A stretch of DNA of 64,000 nt from Pseudobacteroides sp. (GTDB lineage Bacteria; Bacillota; Clostridia; Acetivibrionales; DSM-2933): positions 111,709 to 175,708 of the forward strand of contig NZ_DATCTU010000112.1 of assembly GCF_036567765.1 (NCBI RefSeq). The letters are read 5' to 3'. Positions 27,413-36,758 of the stretch are shown here, piece after piece. The notes beneath the pieces are model-generated. The model made no database searches and was not told the origin of the DNA. It worked only from the letters and a program-made list of their open reading frames with translations. Position numbers and translations under genes: made by a program. Positions within the stretch are counted from its first letter, which is position 1. The number at the start of each line of letters is the position of its first letter.

Positions 27413-28398
27413 TGGAAGGGTATTTTGATGTTGGTAATAAAGATAATACGGGATTTACGCAAATAAAGGCTAAACAAATAATTGATGAGGTTTCCAAGGT
27501 TGTGGTGGGACAGTATGCCCTTATAGAGCAAATGGTTGTGGTTATACTTTCGGGGGGACATATTCTGGTTGAAGGGGTGCCGGGACTTGCTAAAACCCTT
27601 GCTGCTAAGGTCATAGCAAAAACCATCAAGGCCGATTTTAAAAGGGTTCAGTTTACACCGGATCTTATGCCGGCTGACATTACCGGTACAAAAGTATATG
27701 ATGCCAAGTCGGGAGAGTTTTACCTTAGAAAAGGTCCTTTATTTACCAATATATTCCTTGCGGATGAAATAAACAGAACACCTCCCAAAACTCAGGCAGC
27801 ACTCTTGGAATCAATGGAAGAAAGGGCTATAACCATTGATGGAGAGACCCATAGGCTGGGTGATCCTTTTGTTGTAGTGGCAACTCAGAACCCTGTTGAG
27901 TATGAAGGGACATATCCTCTTCCGGAAGCCCAGTTGGACAGATTTATGATGAAGCTGACAGTTGACTATATGCCTCAGAAATTTGAAAATATGATGTTAG
28001 ATAAGTTTAAAATGGGCTTTACAAGCTCAAAGATAGATGATGCCGATATAAATGCAGTATGCAATTTTGAGGACATCAAGAGGTGCAGGGAAGAGATATT
28101 AAAGGTTGAAGCCAATGATGGAATAATAAACTATATAACATCTATTGTTAGGGCAACCAGAAACTCCCCAAGTTTGATACTTGGAGCAAGCCCAAGGGCA
28201 TCCATTTCCATTTTACTGGCTGCCAAAACCCTGGCTGCCATGCAAGGGCGTAATTTCATTATGCCGGAAGACATAAAGGACATAGCAACGCCGGTTTTGA
28301 GGCACAGGGTGATTTTAAAACCTGAAGCCAGTATAGACGGATTGAAGAGCGATGATGTTATAAAAAATATTTTAGGTAAAGTGGAAGTTCCGAGATAA
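27412..28398 (+). CDS. MoxR-family AAA+ ATPase
   Basis: 328 residues. Walker A is GVPGLAKT (55-62), Walker B NIFLADEINRTPPKTQAALL, sensor 1 VVATQNPVEYEGTYPLPEAQ with the arginine finger in LDRFMMKL, and a C-terminal lid (SPRASISIL). MoxR ATPases act as chaperones that load metal or assemble complexes, usually with DUF58 and VWA partners as here. Tight coupling to DUF4350 (1-base overlap) and DUF58 (45-base gap). Confidence 0.9.
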   Translation: MEGYFDVGNKDNTGFTQIKAKQIIDEVSKVVVGQYALIEQMVVVILSGGHILVEGVPGLAKTLAAKVIAKTIKADFKRVQFTPDLMPADITGTKVYDAKSGEFYLRKGPLFTNIFLADEINRTPPKTQAALLESMEERAITIDGETHRLGDPFVVVATQNPVEYEGTYPLPEAQLDRFMMKLTVDYMPQKFENMMLDKFKMGFTSSKIDDADINAVCNFEDIKRCREEILKVEANDGIINYITSIVRATRNSPSLILGASPRASISILLAAKTLAAMQGRNFIMPEDIKDIATPVLRHRVILKPEASIDGLKSDDVIKNILGKVEVPR

Positions 28399-28443
28399 GG
28401 ACTATTATAAATCAAGGAAAATGTTTTGGTTAGGAGAATAAAC

Positions 28444-29757
28444 ATGCCTTTTAGCAAAACCTTTGCAGGTTTTATAATTCTGGGGATAATACCGATTGTT
28501 TTAGGTGCTTTCTTCGGATTATCATTATATATTTTTATTTTGTATAACCTTATATTGTTAGGTCTTCTTGTTGTTGACTTTATAATAACTCCAGGGGCAG
28601 ATTTGCTTGAAATAAGACGGGAGTGTGACAGGAAGCTGTCAATGGGGTCGGAGAATACTATCAAAATCCTCGTAAGGAACAATGGCAGTCATATTCTCAA
28701 TATTGAGGCGAGGGACGAGGTTCCAAGCTATATGGATGTGGCTGGAGGTACTATTAATATTAAATCAATACCTCATTATGAAAATTCCGGTTCATATATT
28801 GTTGTTCCTCAAAAACGCGGCGAGTATACCTTTGGGGATATAAATATAAGGTATAGGGGCATACTCAGGCTTTGCATGAAGTACAGGAGGTTTGACACAA
28901 AAGAGAATCTTAAGGTTTATCCAAACCTTAAGGATTTAAAAAGGTACAGTTTTGCATCCCTTAGAAAGAATCTTGTGCTTATAGGCAATAAAAAAATGAA
29001 AACCTATGGAATAGGTACCGAGTTTGAAAGTCTAAGGGAATATTCGGAGGGTGACGACTACAGAAAAGTCAACTGGCTTGCAACAGCCAGGTCAAGCAAG
29101 CTGATAGTAAATAATTATGAACCTGAAAGGAACCAGCAGGTATATATAATGCTTGATTCCAGCAGGGTTATGAATACTGAGATCAACTATATCAAAAAAC
29201 TTGATTATGCAATAAATTCTGCCTTCTTGCTTGCGGAGATAGCCGGTAAAAAGGGAGATAATATAGGACTTCTGGTATTCGATAAGGATGTAAAGCGGTT
29301 TGTGAAGTCAGGCAAAGGCATGACACATTTTGGCATAATCGCAGATAGTCTGTACAATGTAGAAGAAAACTTTGTCACTGCAGATTATGATAATGCACTT
29401 TTTCACCTTGGCAAACATCAGCGAAGAAGAAGTCTTTTATGCATCTTTACAGATCTCTTTAACTCCCAGGAGGCAATGGCTTTAGTTAAAGCCCTGAAGA
29501 CTACAGGTAGAAATCATATACCCCTTGTAATAACCATAAAGGACATGAGGGTCTATGAAATGGCAGAAAATAAGATTGGTAATGTTACTGATATTTATGA
29601 CAAGTGTGCAGCGGTTAGGGAAATTGATGAAAGAGAAAAAATACAAAGAATATTTAAAAGTGCTGGAATTGCTTCCATAGATATACCTCCGGATAAGCTT
29701 TCAATGGAGGTAGTGAACAAATATTTAAACATGAAAGCAATGATGCAATTGGGATAA
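28444..29757 (+). CDS. DUF58 domain protein
   Basis: 437 residues. The start at 28444 follows taggaga. Two N-terminal membrane segments (about 5-45) are followed by a beta-rich region and the DUF58 core GTEFESLREYSEGDDYRKVNW, which is the family signature. A von Willebrand A-like fold follows (MLDSSRVM; IFTDLFNS). DUF58 proteins are partners of MoxR ATPases. The substrate of this system is unknown. Confidence 0.88.
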   Translation: MPFSKTFAGFIILGIIPIVLGAFFGLSLYIFILYNLILLGLLVVDFIITPGADLLEIRRECDRKLSMGSENTIKILVRNNGSHILNIEARDEVPSYMDVAGGTINIKSIPHYENSGSYIVVPQKRGEYTFGDINIRYRGILRLCMKYRRFDTKENLKVYPNLKDLKRYSFASLRKNLVLIGNKKMKTYGIGTEFESLREYSEGDDYRKVNWLATARSSKLIVNNYEPERNQQVYIMLDSSRVMNTEINYIKKLDYAINSAFLLAEIAGKKGDNIGLLVFDKDVKRFVKSGKGMTHFGIIADSLYNVEENFVTADYDNALFHLGKHQRRRSLLCIFTDLFNSQEAMALVKALKTTGRNHIPLVITIKDMRVYEMAENKIGNVTDIYDKCAAVREIDEREKIQRIFKSAGIASIDIPPDKLSMEVVNKYLNMKAMMQLG

Positions 29758-29770
29758 TAAATATAACAAT

Positions 29771-30742
29771 TTACTCTGCACTATCTTTAGATAGCTTTTT
29801 TCTTATTATAAAAGGCAAGGCCGTATAAAGGCATACTAGTATAAAGGAAACCAGTGAAAATACCAGTTTGGCTTCTACTGAAGCATTTGACGGAGTAAAA
29901 TAGCCTTCGATAATTCCTGCTATAATAAACAGCGGGATTGTCCCGCAGGTGAGATATACGGCAGTTTTGCCGCCTTTTATAAGGGAATCCTTTCGTGAGT
30001 ATATCCCAGGATTGATTATTGATTTACCTATTATAAGGCCAGCAGCACCGCATACGAATATACAGAAAAGCTCAAGTACTCCATGGGGCAGAATCAATGA
30101 CCAGAATATGGAGGTTACATTGTAATTTAAAGCAAGTCCTGCTGCACTGCCTAAAATAAATCCATTGAAAATAAGGATATAAGTAGTGCCCAGACCCAGT
30201 GTTATTCCGAGTGCAAAAGCCCTGAGGCCTACACCTATATTATTTGTAAATATTGATGCGGATTGTGTTGCACTATCCCATGATCCTCTGCCTGAATTGA
30301 GAGTTTTCACGCCTTCGATAAGCTCTGGAGGAATAAAAGCAGGTGCATTATCGGAATTTATTACAGTCATAATGAAACTGAAAATAACTCCTGCCATGAA
30401 TAAGGCTGTTGATAAAATCATATATGCTGCGTTATCCTTCAATAACTCGGGAAAACCTTTAATATAAAATGAAAATATTTTTTTAAAGCCTGAGGATCTG
30501 GTTGAATAAATATGGCCGTGGGCTGACGAAGCAAGACTGTTTAAGTATTCTGTTGTTTTGGATTCGCCAAAGAAAGTCCGGCTATATGATAAATGGCTGC
30601 ATACAATCCTATAGGACGTTATGAAGCTTTCTAGCTCGGATTTACTTAGAGTCTTAAGCTTTCTTGCCTTAAGCTTATGAAGCAGTGATTCTAAATTGCT
30701 CCAAATATATGAGTTATCATTAATAAATTTTTCTTCTCTCAT
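29771..30742 (-). CDS. SpoIIM-like DUF95 membrane protein
   Basis: 323 residues on the minus strand, tail-to-tail with the DUF58 gene. The ATG at 30742 is chosen because cagggtg precedes it; a GTG three codons upstream overlaps that site. A soluble N-terminal helical region (about 1-100) precedes five or six TM segments with the stage II sporulation M family core FALGITLGLGTTYILIFNGFILGS and LPHGVLELFCIFVCGAAG. Proteins of this type, distinct from SpoIIM proper, accompany MoxR-DUF58-RDD gene sets, usually in the same direction; here it is inverted. Confidence 0.82.
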   Translation of the reverse strand: MREEKFINDNSYIWSNLESLLHKLKARKLKTLSKSELESFITSYRIVCSHLSYSRTFFGESKTTEYLNSLASSAHGHIYSTRSSGFKKIFSFYIKGFPELLKDNAAYMILSTALFMAGVIFSFIMTVINSDNAPAFIPPELIEGVKTLNSGRGSWDSATQSASIFTNNIGVGLRAFALGITLGLGTTYILIFNGFILGSAAGLALNYNVTSIFWSLILPHGVLELFCIFVCGAAGLIIGKSIINPGIYSRKDSLIKGGKTAVYLTCGTIPLFIIAGIIEGYFTPSNASVEAKLVFSLVSFILVCLYTALPFIIRKKLSKDSAE

Positions 30743-30770
30743 GGAAAACACCCTGATTTTGTTTTATAAT

Positions 30771-30785
30771 ATTCCTGACAGGAAT
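30771..30785. promoter_or_regulatory. Palindrome in the divergent DUF95/RDD region
   Basis: attcctg-a-caggaat, perfect 7-bp arms (8 with the outer t/a), 28 bases upstream of the DUF95 start. It is a candidate operator. Confidence 0.35.
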
Positions 30786-30820
30786 AATTGTAACAGAATT
30801 AGTGCTTAGTTACAATCAAA

Positions 30821-30858
30821 ATTAAAAGTGTTATAGTCTTGCATTTATCACTTTTAAT
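30821..30858. repeat. 10-bp inverted repeat upstream of the RDD gene
   Basis: attaaaagtg (30821-30830) and cacttttaat (30849-30858) are exact reverse complements. The RDD start is 37 bases further on. With the palindrome at 30771 it makes this divergent spacer unusually symmetric. Confidence 0.5.
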
Positions 30859-30895
30859 AAAGAATAAAGTGTCTTACAGTCGAAAGGAACTTTTT

Positions 30896-31645
30896 ATGCG
30901 AAGAATAAAAGATGTAATCACTCCGGAAAATGTTTTTATTGATTTTGAGTTGGCAGGTTTAGGCTCCAGGCTTTTAGCATTTTTGACAGACTTTATAATA
31001 CAATGTCTTGCCATAATCGTTGTCATTATTATAATTTATTCATCGGGTACTTCGATTTATGAAGGAGGAGAAATAGATTCGTATATTATTGCAATTAGTA
31101 TTGTATTGATATTTGCAATATATAATGGATATTTTATTTTCTTTGAGTTGATTCTAAATGGTCAGTCACCCGGCAAAAGGCTCCTCAACCTTATGGTTAT
31201 CAAAGAGACCGGAGAAGCGATAACGTTTTTTGACTCAGCACTGAGAAACATACTGAGGGTTATTGATTTTTTACCTTCTTTTTATTTAACAGGAGCCTTT
31301 ATTATGGTTTTTAATAAGAATTATAAAAGAATCGGTGATATTGCTGCAAATACTATTGTAATAAAAAACAAAAAAAATGAGAGGCCTTTAACTGCAAATG
31401 ATATTCTGGCAGGTTGCAATTTTAGCATAAATCATAGCGGAGCAAATATCTATCCAGTAAGTGAGTATGAGTTTGGAATTTTAAAGGAGTTTATGGAGAG
31501 GAAAGAAGAGCTCGGAGGTAAGAAAAGCCTGTTTGCTTACCACCTGAACAAATACTTTCATTCCAAATTCAATATCGAAATAAATGATAAAAATCCTTAT
31601 GAATTTTTCGAAGAAATTATAAGAATGAACAAGGATATAAAATAG
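30896..31645 (+). CDS. RDD family membrane protein
   Basis: 249 residues. The start at 30896 follows aaagga. The N-terminal two thirds match the RDD family: FELAGLGSRLLAFLTDFIIQ contains the Arg and Asp that name it, and NGQSPGKRLLNLMVIKETG follows TM2. Three hydrophobic segments. The hydrophilic C-terminal 80 residues are extra. RDD proteins are proposed transporters or membrane partners, and this one is divergent from the DUF95 gene of the same module. Confidence 0.82.
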   Translation: MRRIKDVITPENVFIDFELAGLGSRLLAFLTDFIIQCLAIIVVIIIIYSSGTSIYEGGEIDSYIIAISIVLIFAIYNGYFIFFELILNGQSPGKRLLNLMVIKETGEAITFFDSALRNILRVIDFLPSFYLTGAFIMVFNKNYKRIGDIAANTIVIKNKKNERPLTANDILAGCNFSINHSGANIYPVSEYEFGILKEFMERKEELGGKKSLFAYHLNKYFHSKFNIEINDKNPYEFFEEIIRMNKDIK

Positions 31646-31665
31646 GCAAAATGAAGGATAATATA

Positions 31666-31694
31666 TTGACTCTTGCATTTTTAAATGCTAACAT
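31666..31694 (+). promoter_or_regulatory. Putative promoter of lysA
   Basis: TTGACT (31666-31671), 17 bases, taacat (31689-31694). The spacer holds the short palindrome gcatttttaaatgc (31674-31687), a possible operator. No lysine riboswitch fits in this short leader. Confidence 0.4.
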
Positions 31695-31758
31695 TTTAAT
31701 AAAGATGAAATGCTTATAAATAGAGAGTTATAATTAAAATTTAATGGATGGTGAAAAT

Positions 31759-33075
31759 ATGTTTGTATCTGAAGCTTTAAAAACAAATAGTGCAAATCAT
31801 TTGGAAATCGGGGGTTGCGATGCTGTAGAATTAGTAGAAAAGTATGGTACTCCTTTGTATGTAATGGATGAAGGATTGATTAGGAAAAATTGCCGAATCT
31901 ATAAAAATGCGATGGATAAGCATTATAACGGTAATGGAATGGTTCTTTATGCAAGTAAGGCTTTTAGTGCAATGGCTATATACAAGATAGTTGACAGCGA
32001 AGGTCTTGGAATAGACGTTGTTTCGGGTGGAGAGCTTTATACGGCTTATAAGGCCGGGTTTCCTATGGACAAGGTTTATTTTCACGGAAACAACAAGACA
32101 GTCGGGGAAATTGAGCTGGCCGTTGATAAAAACGTAAAAAGAATAGTTGTAGACAACTTTGAAGAACTAAAAAATATTGACAGAATTGCCGGAGAAAAAG
32201 GGAAAAAGGCGTGTATTTCATTTAGAATAAAGCCTGGAATAGATGCTCATACCCATGATTTTGTTCAGACCGGACAGATTGATTCCAAATTTGGGGTTGC
32301 ACTGGAAAATGGTGAAGCCCTGGAAATAATAAAGTACGCATCAACTCTTAAAAACGTTTCTGTAGTAGGTGTTCACTGCCACATAGGGTCGCAGATATTT
32401 GATCTTGGTCCATTTGAACTTGCAGCAAAGGTTATGCTTGAGTTTATCAGCCAGATAAAAACTGAGACAGGAATCGAAATCGAAGAGCTTAACCTTGGTG
32501 GAGGGTTCGGTATAAAATACATTCCTGAGCACGATCCCATCGAGTATGACAATTATATAGAGTCTGTTTCAAAGGTTGTTAAAGGCATTTGCGAGGATAA
32601 GAGGATAAAATTGCCGTATATTGTTATGGAGCCGGGCAGATCAATAGTTGCATCAGCAGGGATAACGCTTTATAAGGTTGGTGCAGTAAAAGAAATAAAG
32701 AATGTCAGGACCTACGTATCCGTTGACGGAGGTATGGCGGACAATCCAAGGTATGCCCTTTACCAGTCACCATATGATGCTGTATTGGCCAACAGACTTG
32801 ATGCACCAAAGAATGGATTGATCACTATAGCTGGTAAATGTTGTGAGTCTGGAGATATTCTTATAAAGGATATTAATTTCCCAAAAGTTCAATCAGGTGA
32901 TATAATAGCTGTAATGGCTACAGGAGCATATAACTATTCAATGTCTAGCAATTACAACAGAATACCTCGTCCACCGGTTGTTTTGGTTCATGAAGGTAAA
33001 TCAAGACTAATCGTTAAAGGCGAGGATTATGAGGATATTGTAAGAAATGATATAATTCCTGATGATCTAGTTTAA
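31759..33075 (+). CDS. lysA: Diaminopimelate decarboxylase
   Basis: A PLP enzyme making lysine from meso-diaminopimelate. 438 residues. The start at 31759 is favoured over the ATG at 31744 because ggtga precedes it. A fold-III alanine-racemase-type barrel has the PLP lysine in VLYASKAFSAM, then HCHIGSQI, LNLGGGFGIKY and MEPGRSIVASAG. The C-terminal domain has the catalytic Cys in CCESGDIL and the Tyr-containing ATGAYNYSMSSNYN. Monocistronic by appearance. Confidence 0.95.
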   Translation: MFVSEALKTNSANHLEIGGCDAVELVEKYGTPLYVMDEGLIRKNCRIYKNAMDKHYNGNGMVLYASKAFSAMAIYKIVDSEGLGIDVVSGGELYTAYKAGFPMDKVYFHGNNKTVGEIELAVDKNVKRIVVDNFEELKNIDRIAGEKGKKACISFRIKPGIDAHTHDFVQTGQIDSKFGVALENGEALEIIKYASTLKNVSVVGVHCHIGSQIFDLGPFELAAKVMLEFISQIKTETGIEIEELNLGGGFGIKYIPEHDPIEYDNYIESVSKVVKGICEDKRIKLPYIVMEPGRSIVASAGITLYKVGAVKEIKNVRTYVSVDGGMADNPRYALYQSPYDAVLANRLDAPKNGLITIAGKCCESGDILIKDINFPKVQSGDIIAVMATGAYNYSMSSNYNRIPRPPVVLVHEGKSRLIVKGEDYEDIVRNDIIPDDLV

Positions 33076-33173
33076 AAGTTCTTATAAATCTTACATTTGG
33101 ACTAGAGGTGCCATTAATAAAAGGTCCTTAGTATGAACTTATGTGCAAATGCACAATGAAAGGGATGTAAATT

Positions 33174-34763
33174 ATGTTTAGAAAAAAAGTGTCATGTTTG
33201 CTTTTGGCAGCTATTTGCAGTTTGTCTCTGGCTTCTAATATGAGTGCATCAGGGGATGGAAGCAGTGCTGCAGAACCAAAGCCCACAGTCTTGAATTCCA
33301 ATGGGCAAACCGTTACGGGTGATGTATACGATACCAATAAATCCGTACAGGAAGAGGTCTACAGTACAAATACCGTGGTTGTTACACCTGTAAAGGATGT
33401 AGAGACTTCACCTGAACCTTCGCCTACGCCGAAGCCCATTGTTGACGAAATAGGATCAATCACAAATATTTCTGTAGTAATGGATAACAAGCCGCTGAAT
33501 ATAAGGACAATTCAAGTAAATGGCCGCTACTATGCAGCTATATCCGATCTGGCCTATTATTTGAATGTTTATTACAAAGCAGATGTTAAGACAAAGACAG
33601 TAAATATTGACAGGACTAAAAAAACTACCCTTAAAGGTGCGGAAAAGTTTATAAAAAAGACCGGTTCTCTAGAGCTTGTAAAGATTCAGCCGGGACAATA
33701 CAATTTTAAGATGGATAACCTGGACACGCTTTTAGAGTCATACATATATATGGGCAAGTCCTATGTGCCAATAAGATATGTTATGGAGATGTTCGATAAA
33801 AAGATCGAATATATATCGGCAAAAAACATTATTTCCATATCTAAAATGGACAACCCTGTCATAGGAACCGTAAATGGGGTGCCATTATATAAAAACGAAT
33901 ATGACTTTTTCTATAACAGCCAGAGTAAAAGTGTCACACAGTCTACACCTAAAGAGAATTTGGCTAGTGAGCTCAAAAACTTAAAGCAGAAGGCATTCGA
34001 TTACATAGTAGAAGAAGCCCTGATTAAGATAAATATGCCCAAAAGCCAGTCTGAGCTTAAGGCAGGTGACTATGAGGAAATAAATACATACATCAACAGG
34101 ATGGTAAGCGGCTATGGCGGCATAGAAAAATTCAGGGGTGTTTTGTCTGAGGATAAGGTGTCCTTCTACCAGTTTGTACAATATGTTAAATCTAACTACG
34201 TAAGCTCCAAATATTTGAATGCACTTGTTGAGAACGTGAAATCATCAGACGAGCAGCTTCAAAAGTATTATGAAGATAATAAGAAATCGTTTGTTCAGCC
34301 CGAAACTATAAAGGCAAAGCATATATTGTTCATGACCAGGGATCAGGCAACAGGTGAAGATTACCCCAAAGAAAAAATGGAAGAGATAGAAAAGAAGGCA
34401 AAAGAAGTTTTAAAGAGCATAAGGGATGGAGCGGATTTTGATGATCTCATGGATAAGCATGGAGAGGATCCCGGTGCCAGACAAATGCCGGAAGGGTATA
34501 CCTTCTCCAGAGGTGAAATGGTCAAGGAATTTGAGGATTCGGCTTTTTCAATGAAGGTAGGGGAAGTAAGCGAGCTTGTTAAGACTGTATGGGGGTATCA
34601 CATTATAAAGGTCATTGAGAAGACTCCTGAAAAGCAGCTGCTATTAAGTGATATTAAGGAAGATATTAGACCTGATTTGGATGAGAAGGCTAAAAACGAT
34701 TATTTAGTAGATTTGTTGGCTAAATGGAAAAAGGCAAGTAATGTAAAGAACAACATGAAATAA
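33174..34763 (+). CDS. Secreted stalk-domain and PpiC peptidyl-prolyl isomerase
   Basis: 529 residues. Signal peptide (1-26), low-complexity linker with Pro (about 75-90), a stalk domain of the copper amine oxidase N type (about 95-220; YVPIRYVMEMFDKKIEYISA), a SurA/PrsA-like helical N domain (about 225-370) and a parvulin domain (about 375-475; IKAKHILFMTRDQATGE, GEMVKEFEDSAFSMKVGE, VWGYHIIKV). Likely an exported foldase. It has no lipobox, unlike PrsA, so the stalk domain may serve for surface attachment (inference). Confidence 0.87.
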   Translation: MFRKKVSCLLLAAICSLSLASNMSASGDGSSAAEPKPTVLNSNGQTVTGDVYDTNKSVQEEVYSTNTVVVTPVKDVETSPEPSPTPKPIVDEIGSITNISVVMDNKPLNIRTIQVNGRYYAAISDLAYYLNVYYKADVKTKTVNIDRTKKTTLKGAEKFIKKTGSLELVKIQPGQYNFKMDNLDTLLESYIYMGKSYVPIRYVMEMFDKKIEYISAKNIISISKMDNPVIGTVNGVPLYKNEYDFFYNSQSKSVTQSTPKENLASELKNLKQKAFDYIVEEALIKINMPKSQSELKAGDYEEINTYINRMVSGYGGIEKFRGVLSEDKVSFYQFVQYVKSNYVSSKYLNALVENVKSSDEQLQKYYEDNKKSFVQPETIKAKHILFMTRDQATGEDYPKEKMEEIEKKAKEVLKSIRDGADFDDLMDKHGEDPGARQMPEGYTFSRGEMVKEFEDSAFSMKVGEVSELVKTVWGYHIIKVIEKTPEKQLLLSDIKEDIRPDLDEKAKNDYLVDLLAKWKKASNVKNNMK

Positions 34764-34787
34764 TAATTGATAATAACAAATATAGAA

Positions 34788-34822
34788 AAAATAAGAGGCG
34801 ATATATCCGCCTCTTATTTTAT
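34788..34822. terminator. Bidirectional terminator between convergent genes
   Basis: Perfect 13-bp stem (34788-34800 with 34808-34820) and a 7-base loop, with A-rich and T-rich flanks on both sides. It serves the PpiC gene on plus and the protease homologue on minus; the latter's stop codon lies inside it. Confidence 0.88.
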
Positions 34823-35455
34823 ATTGAATATCTGAAGTATTGTACTGTAAATATAAACGATTGGAGGCGATATGATTTTACCTAATATGTTAGTTACAAC
34901 AAGAAGCATAAAGATAATAAAACTGTATCTCTTAATGTTTGCATAGATCTCAAATCTTTCAATATCCGTAAGATTTTCAAGTATCCTTGAACCGGGAAAT
35001 GGAGGAATTGGAAGTATTCCTAAAATGAAAAATACTACATTATATTGTATCCCATAATCTAAGATTTGTATCAAATTAAGTCCGACATTGTTACCTAAAG
35101 CATTGAATACATTGAATATTAGAAAAACTTTTATTATAAGTGCAAAAAGAACTGCCATAAGCAGGTTGCCGATAAATCCTGCAGCAGAAACCAGTGAATC
35201 GTCAATTCTCATGTTTTTGAAATTCCGGGGATTTATATTAACAGGCTTAGACCATCCAAATCCTATTAATACAAAAATTATAAAGCCTATGGGATCAACA
35301 TGTGCTTTAGGGTTTATAGTTAGCCTTCCTTCATACCTCGGGGTTCTGTCACCAAGTTTATCTGCCATATACGCTTGAGCAAAGCCGCTGGTTACTAAAG
35401 CTATAAGAATCCCCGGTATGCTCATTATCATTTGCTGAACAGTTCTGTCAAACAT
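34814..35455 (-). CDS. Site-2 protease (M50) homologue lacking metal ligands
   Basis: 213 residues, about five TM segments. The family skeleton is clear: DKLGDRTPRYEGRLTINPKA, HVDPIGF, GFGWSKPVNINPRNF, a glycine-rich AGFIGN segment and LPIPPFPGSRIL. Active members have HEFAH at the first site; here it reads SGFAQ (Ser23, Gly24, Gln27). The usual Asp of the PPLDG motif is Pro in PPFPG. All three zinc ligands are therefore changed, and the protein should be catalytically dead. The ORF is otherwise intact and has a good ribosome site (aaggag). It is divergent from trpS. Confidence 0.85.
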   Translation of the reverse strand: MFDRTVQQMIMSIPGILIALVTSGFAQAYMADKLGDRTPRYEGRLTINPKAHVDPIGFIIFVLIGFGWSKPVNINPRNFKNMRIDDSLVSAAGFIGNLLMAVLFALIIKVFLIFNVFNALGNNVGLNLIQILDYGIQYNVVFFILGILPIPPFPGSRILENLTDIERFEIYANIKRYSFIIFMLLVVTNILGKIISPPIVYIYSTILQIFNIK

Positions 35456-35749
35456 TAAAAATCTCCTTGTCTTGAAATTTTATTTGAAATTCTATTATAA
35501 ATAATACTAATTATTCTATCAGCTGGATAAAAAAATGTCTATATTTAAATCAACAACTAATCACCATCTATTTTAAAAGCGTTAATAATAGATAATCGTT
35601 TTTAATCTATGATTGTTTTATGCGATAACTATAATATTAATAATTTCCCTATTATATGAAAACTAAACTACAAGAGTGAACTTTTAATTGTAAATGACAT
35701 ATACAATATGCTAATATATAAAGAGCATATTTGAACGGAGTGTGGATTG
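35456..35749. other. Divergent spacer between protease homologue and trpS
   Basis: 294 bases, AT-rich. No T-box: neither a specifier-type hairpin series nor the antiterminator GGTGG core is visible before trpS, even though trpS is often T-box controlled in Firmicutes. No clear promoter could be assigned. Confidence 0.45.
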
Positions 35750-36739
35750 ATGAAGAAAGGTAAGATATTAAGCGGAATGAGACCTACGGGGGCTCTTCAT
35801 CTGGGGAACTACTTCGGAGCCCTGGAAAATTGGGTTAAGCTTCAGAATGATTATGACTGCTATTTTTTTGTAGCCGATTGGCATGCATTGACTACAGGAT
35901 ATGAAAATACAGACGATATTAAAAGCAATATTAATAACCTTGTTATAGATTTCTTAAGTGCAGGACTTGATCCGGAAAAATGCAATATATTTTTACAGTC
36001 AAGCGTTGTAGAGCATGCCGAGCTTCATTTGCTCTTTTCCATGGTTACTCCATTATCATGGCTTTTAAGGTGTCCCACATACAAGGATCAGCTCGCACAG
36101 ATGAAGGACAAGAACATTACCACCTATGGCTTTTTAGGCTATCCATGCCTGCAGGCAGCAGATATACTCATTTATAAAGCAAACTATGTTCCTGTTGGTG
36201 AAGATCAGCTTCCTCATCTCGAATTGACAAGGGAAATAGCAAGAAGGTTTAATTTCCTTTTTAGGGAGGTATTCCCTGAACCCCAGCCTTTATTGACAAA
36301 AGCAAAGGTTTTACCGGGACTCGACGGTAGAAAGATGAGCAAAAGCTACAACAATACAATAGCTCTTTCTGATAGTCCCGATGACATAAAGAAAAAGGTA
36401 ATGACAATGATAACCGATCCGCAAAGGATTAAGAAGGACGATCCGGGGCATCCGGACGTATGTGCCGTATACGCTTTCCACAAGGTATTTAATGAGGTGG
36501 AGGTATCGGAAATAGAAGAAAATTGTAAAGGCGGTAAAATCGGCTGCGTTCAGTGTAAGCGTAATCTTGCAGAAAAAATGCTGGCTTACATGACTCCTAT
36601 ATATGAAAGAAGACAGGAAATATTAAATAAGCCAGACTATATCAAAGAAGTTGTATTGCAAGGAAATGAAAATGCCAGGAAGATTGCTAGGAGTACAATG
36701 GAAGATGTAAGGAATGCACTAAAAATAGACTGGGAATAA
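35750..36739 (+). CDS. trpS: Tryptophanyl-tRNA synthetase
   Basis: 329 residues, class Ic synthetase. The HIGH-type motif is in TGALHLGNYFG and KMSKS is at residues 195-199 (GRKMSKSYNN). The ATG at 35750 is preferred; the TTG codon just before it is in frame but offers nothing. Upstream acggag. It starts the trpS-scpA-scpB-DUF2953-ytfJ run, in which the gaps are short. Confidence 0.96.
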   Translation: MKKGKILSGMRPTGALHLGNYFGALENWVKLQNDYDCYFFVADWHALTTGYENTDDIKSNINNLVIDFLSAGLDPEKCNIFLQSSVVEHAELHLLFSMVTPLSWLLRCPTYKDQLAQMKDKNITTYGFLGYPCLQAADILIYKANYVPVGEDQLPHLELTREIARRFNFLFREVFPEPQPLLTKAKVLPGLDGRKMSKSYNNTIALSDSPDDIKKKVMTMITDPQRIKKDDPGHPDVCAVYAFHKVFNEVEVSEIEENCKGGKIGCVQCKRNLAEKMLAYMTPIYERRQEILNKPDYIKEVVLQGNENARKIARSTMEDVRNALKIDWE

Positions 36740-36758
36740 GATATGGAGTTGGATTTTC

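Noticed and set aside
31646..31758. Lysine riboswitch before lysA
   Set aside because: The spacer is about 110 bases, too short for the aptamer, and lacks its conserved segments.
35456..35749. T-box riboswitch before trpS
   Set aside because: No specifier or antiterminator core (GGTGG) and no terminator in the leader.
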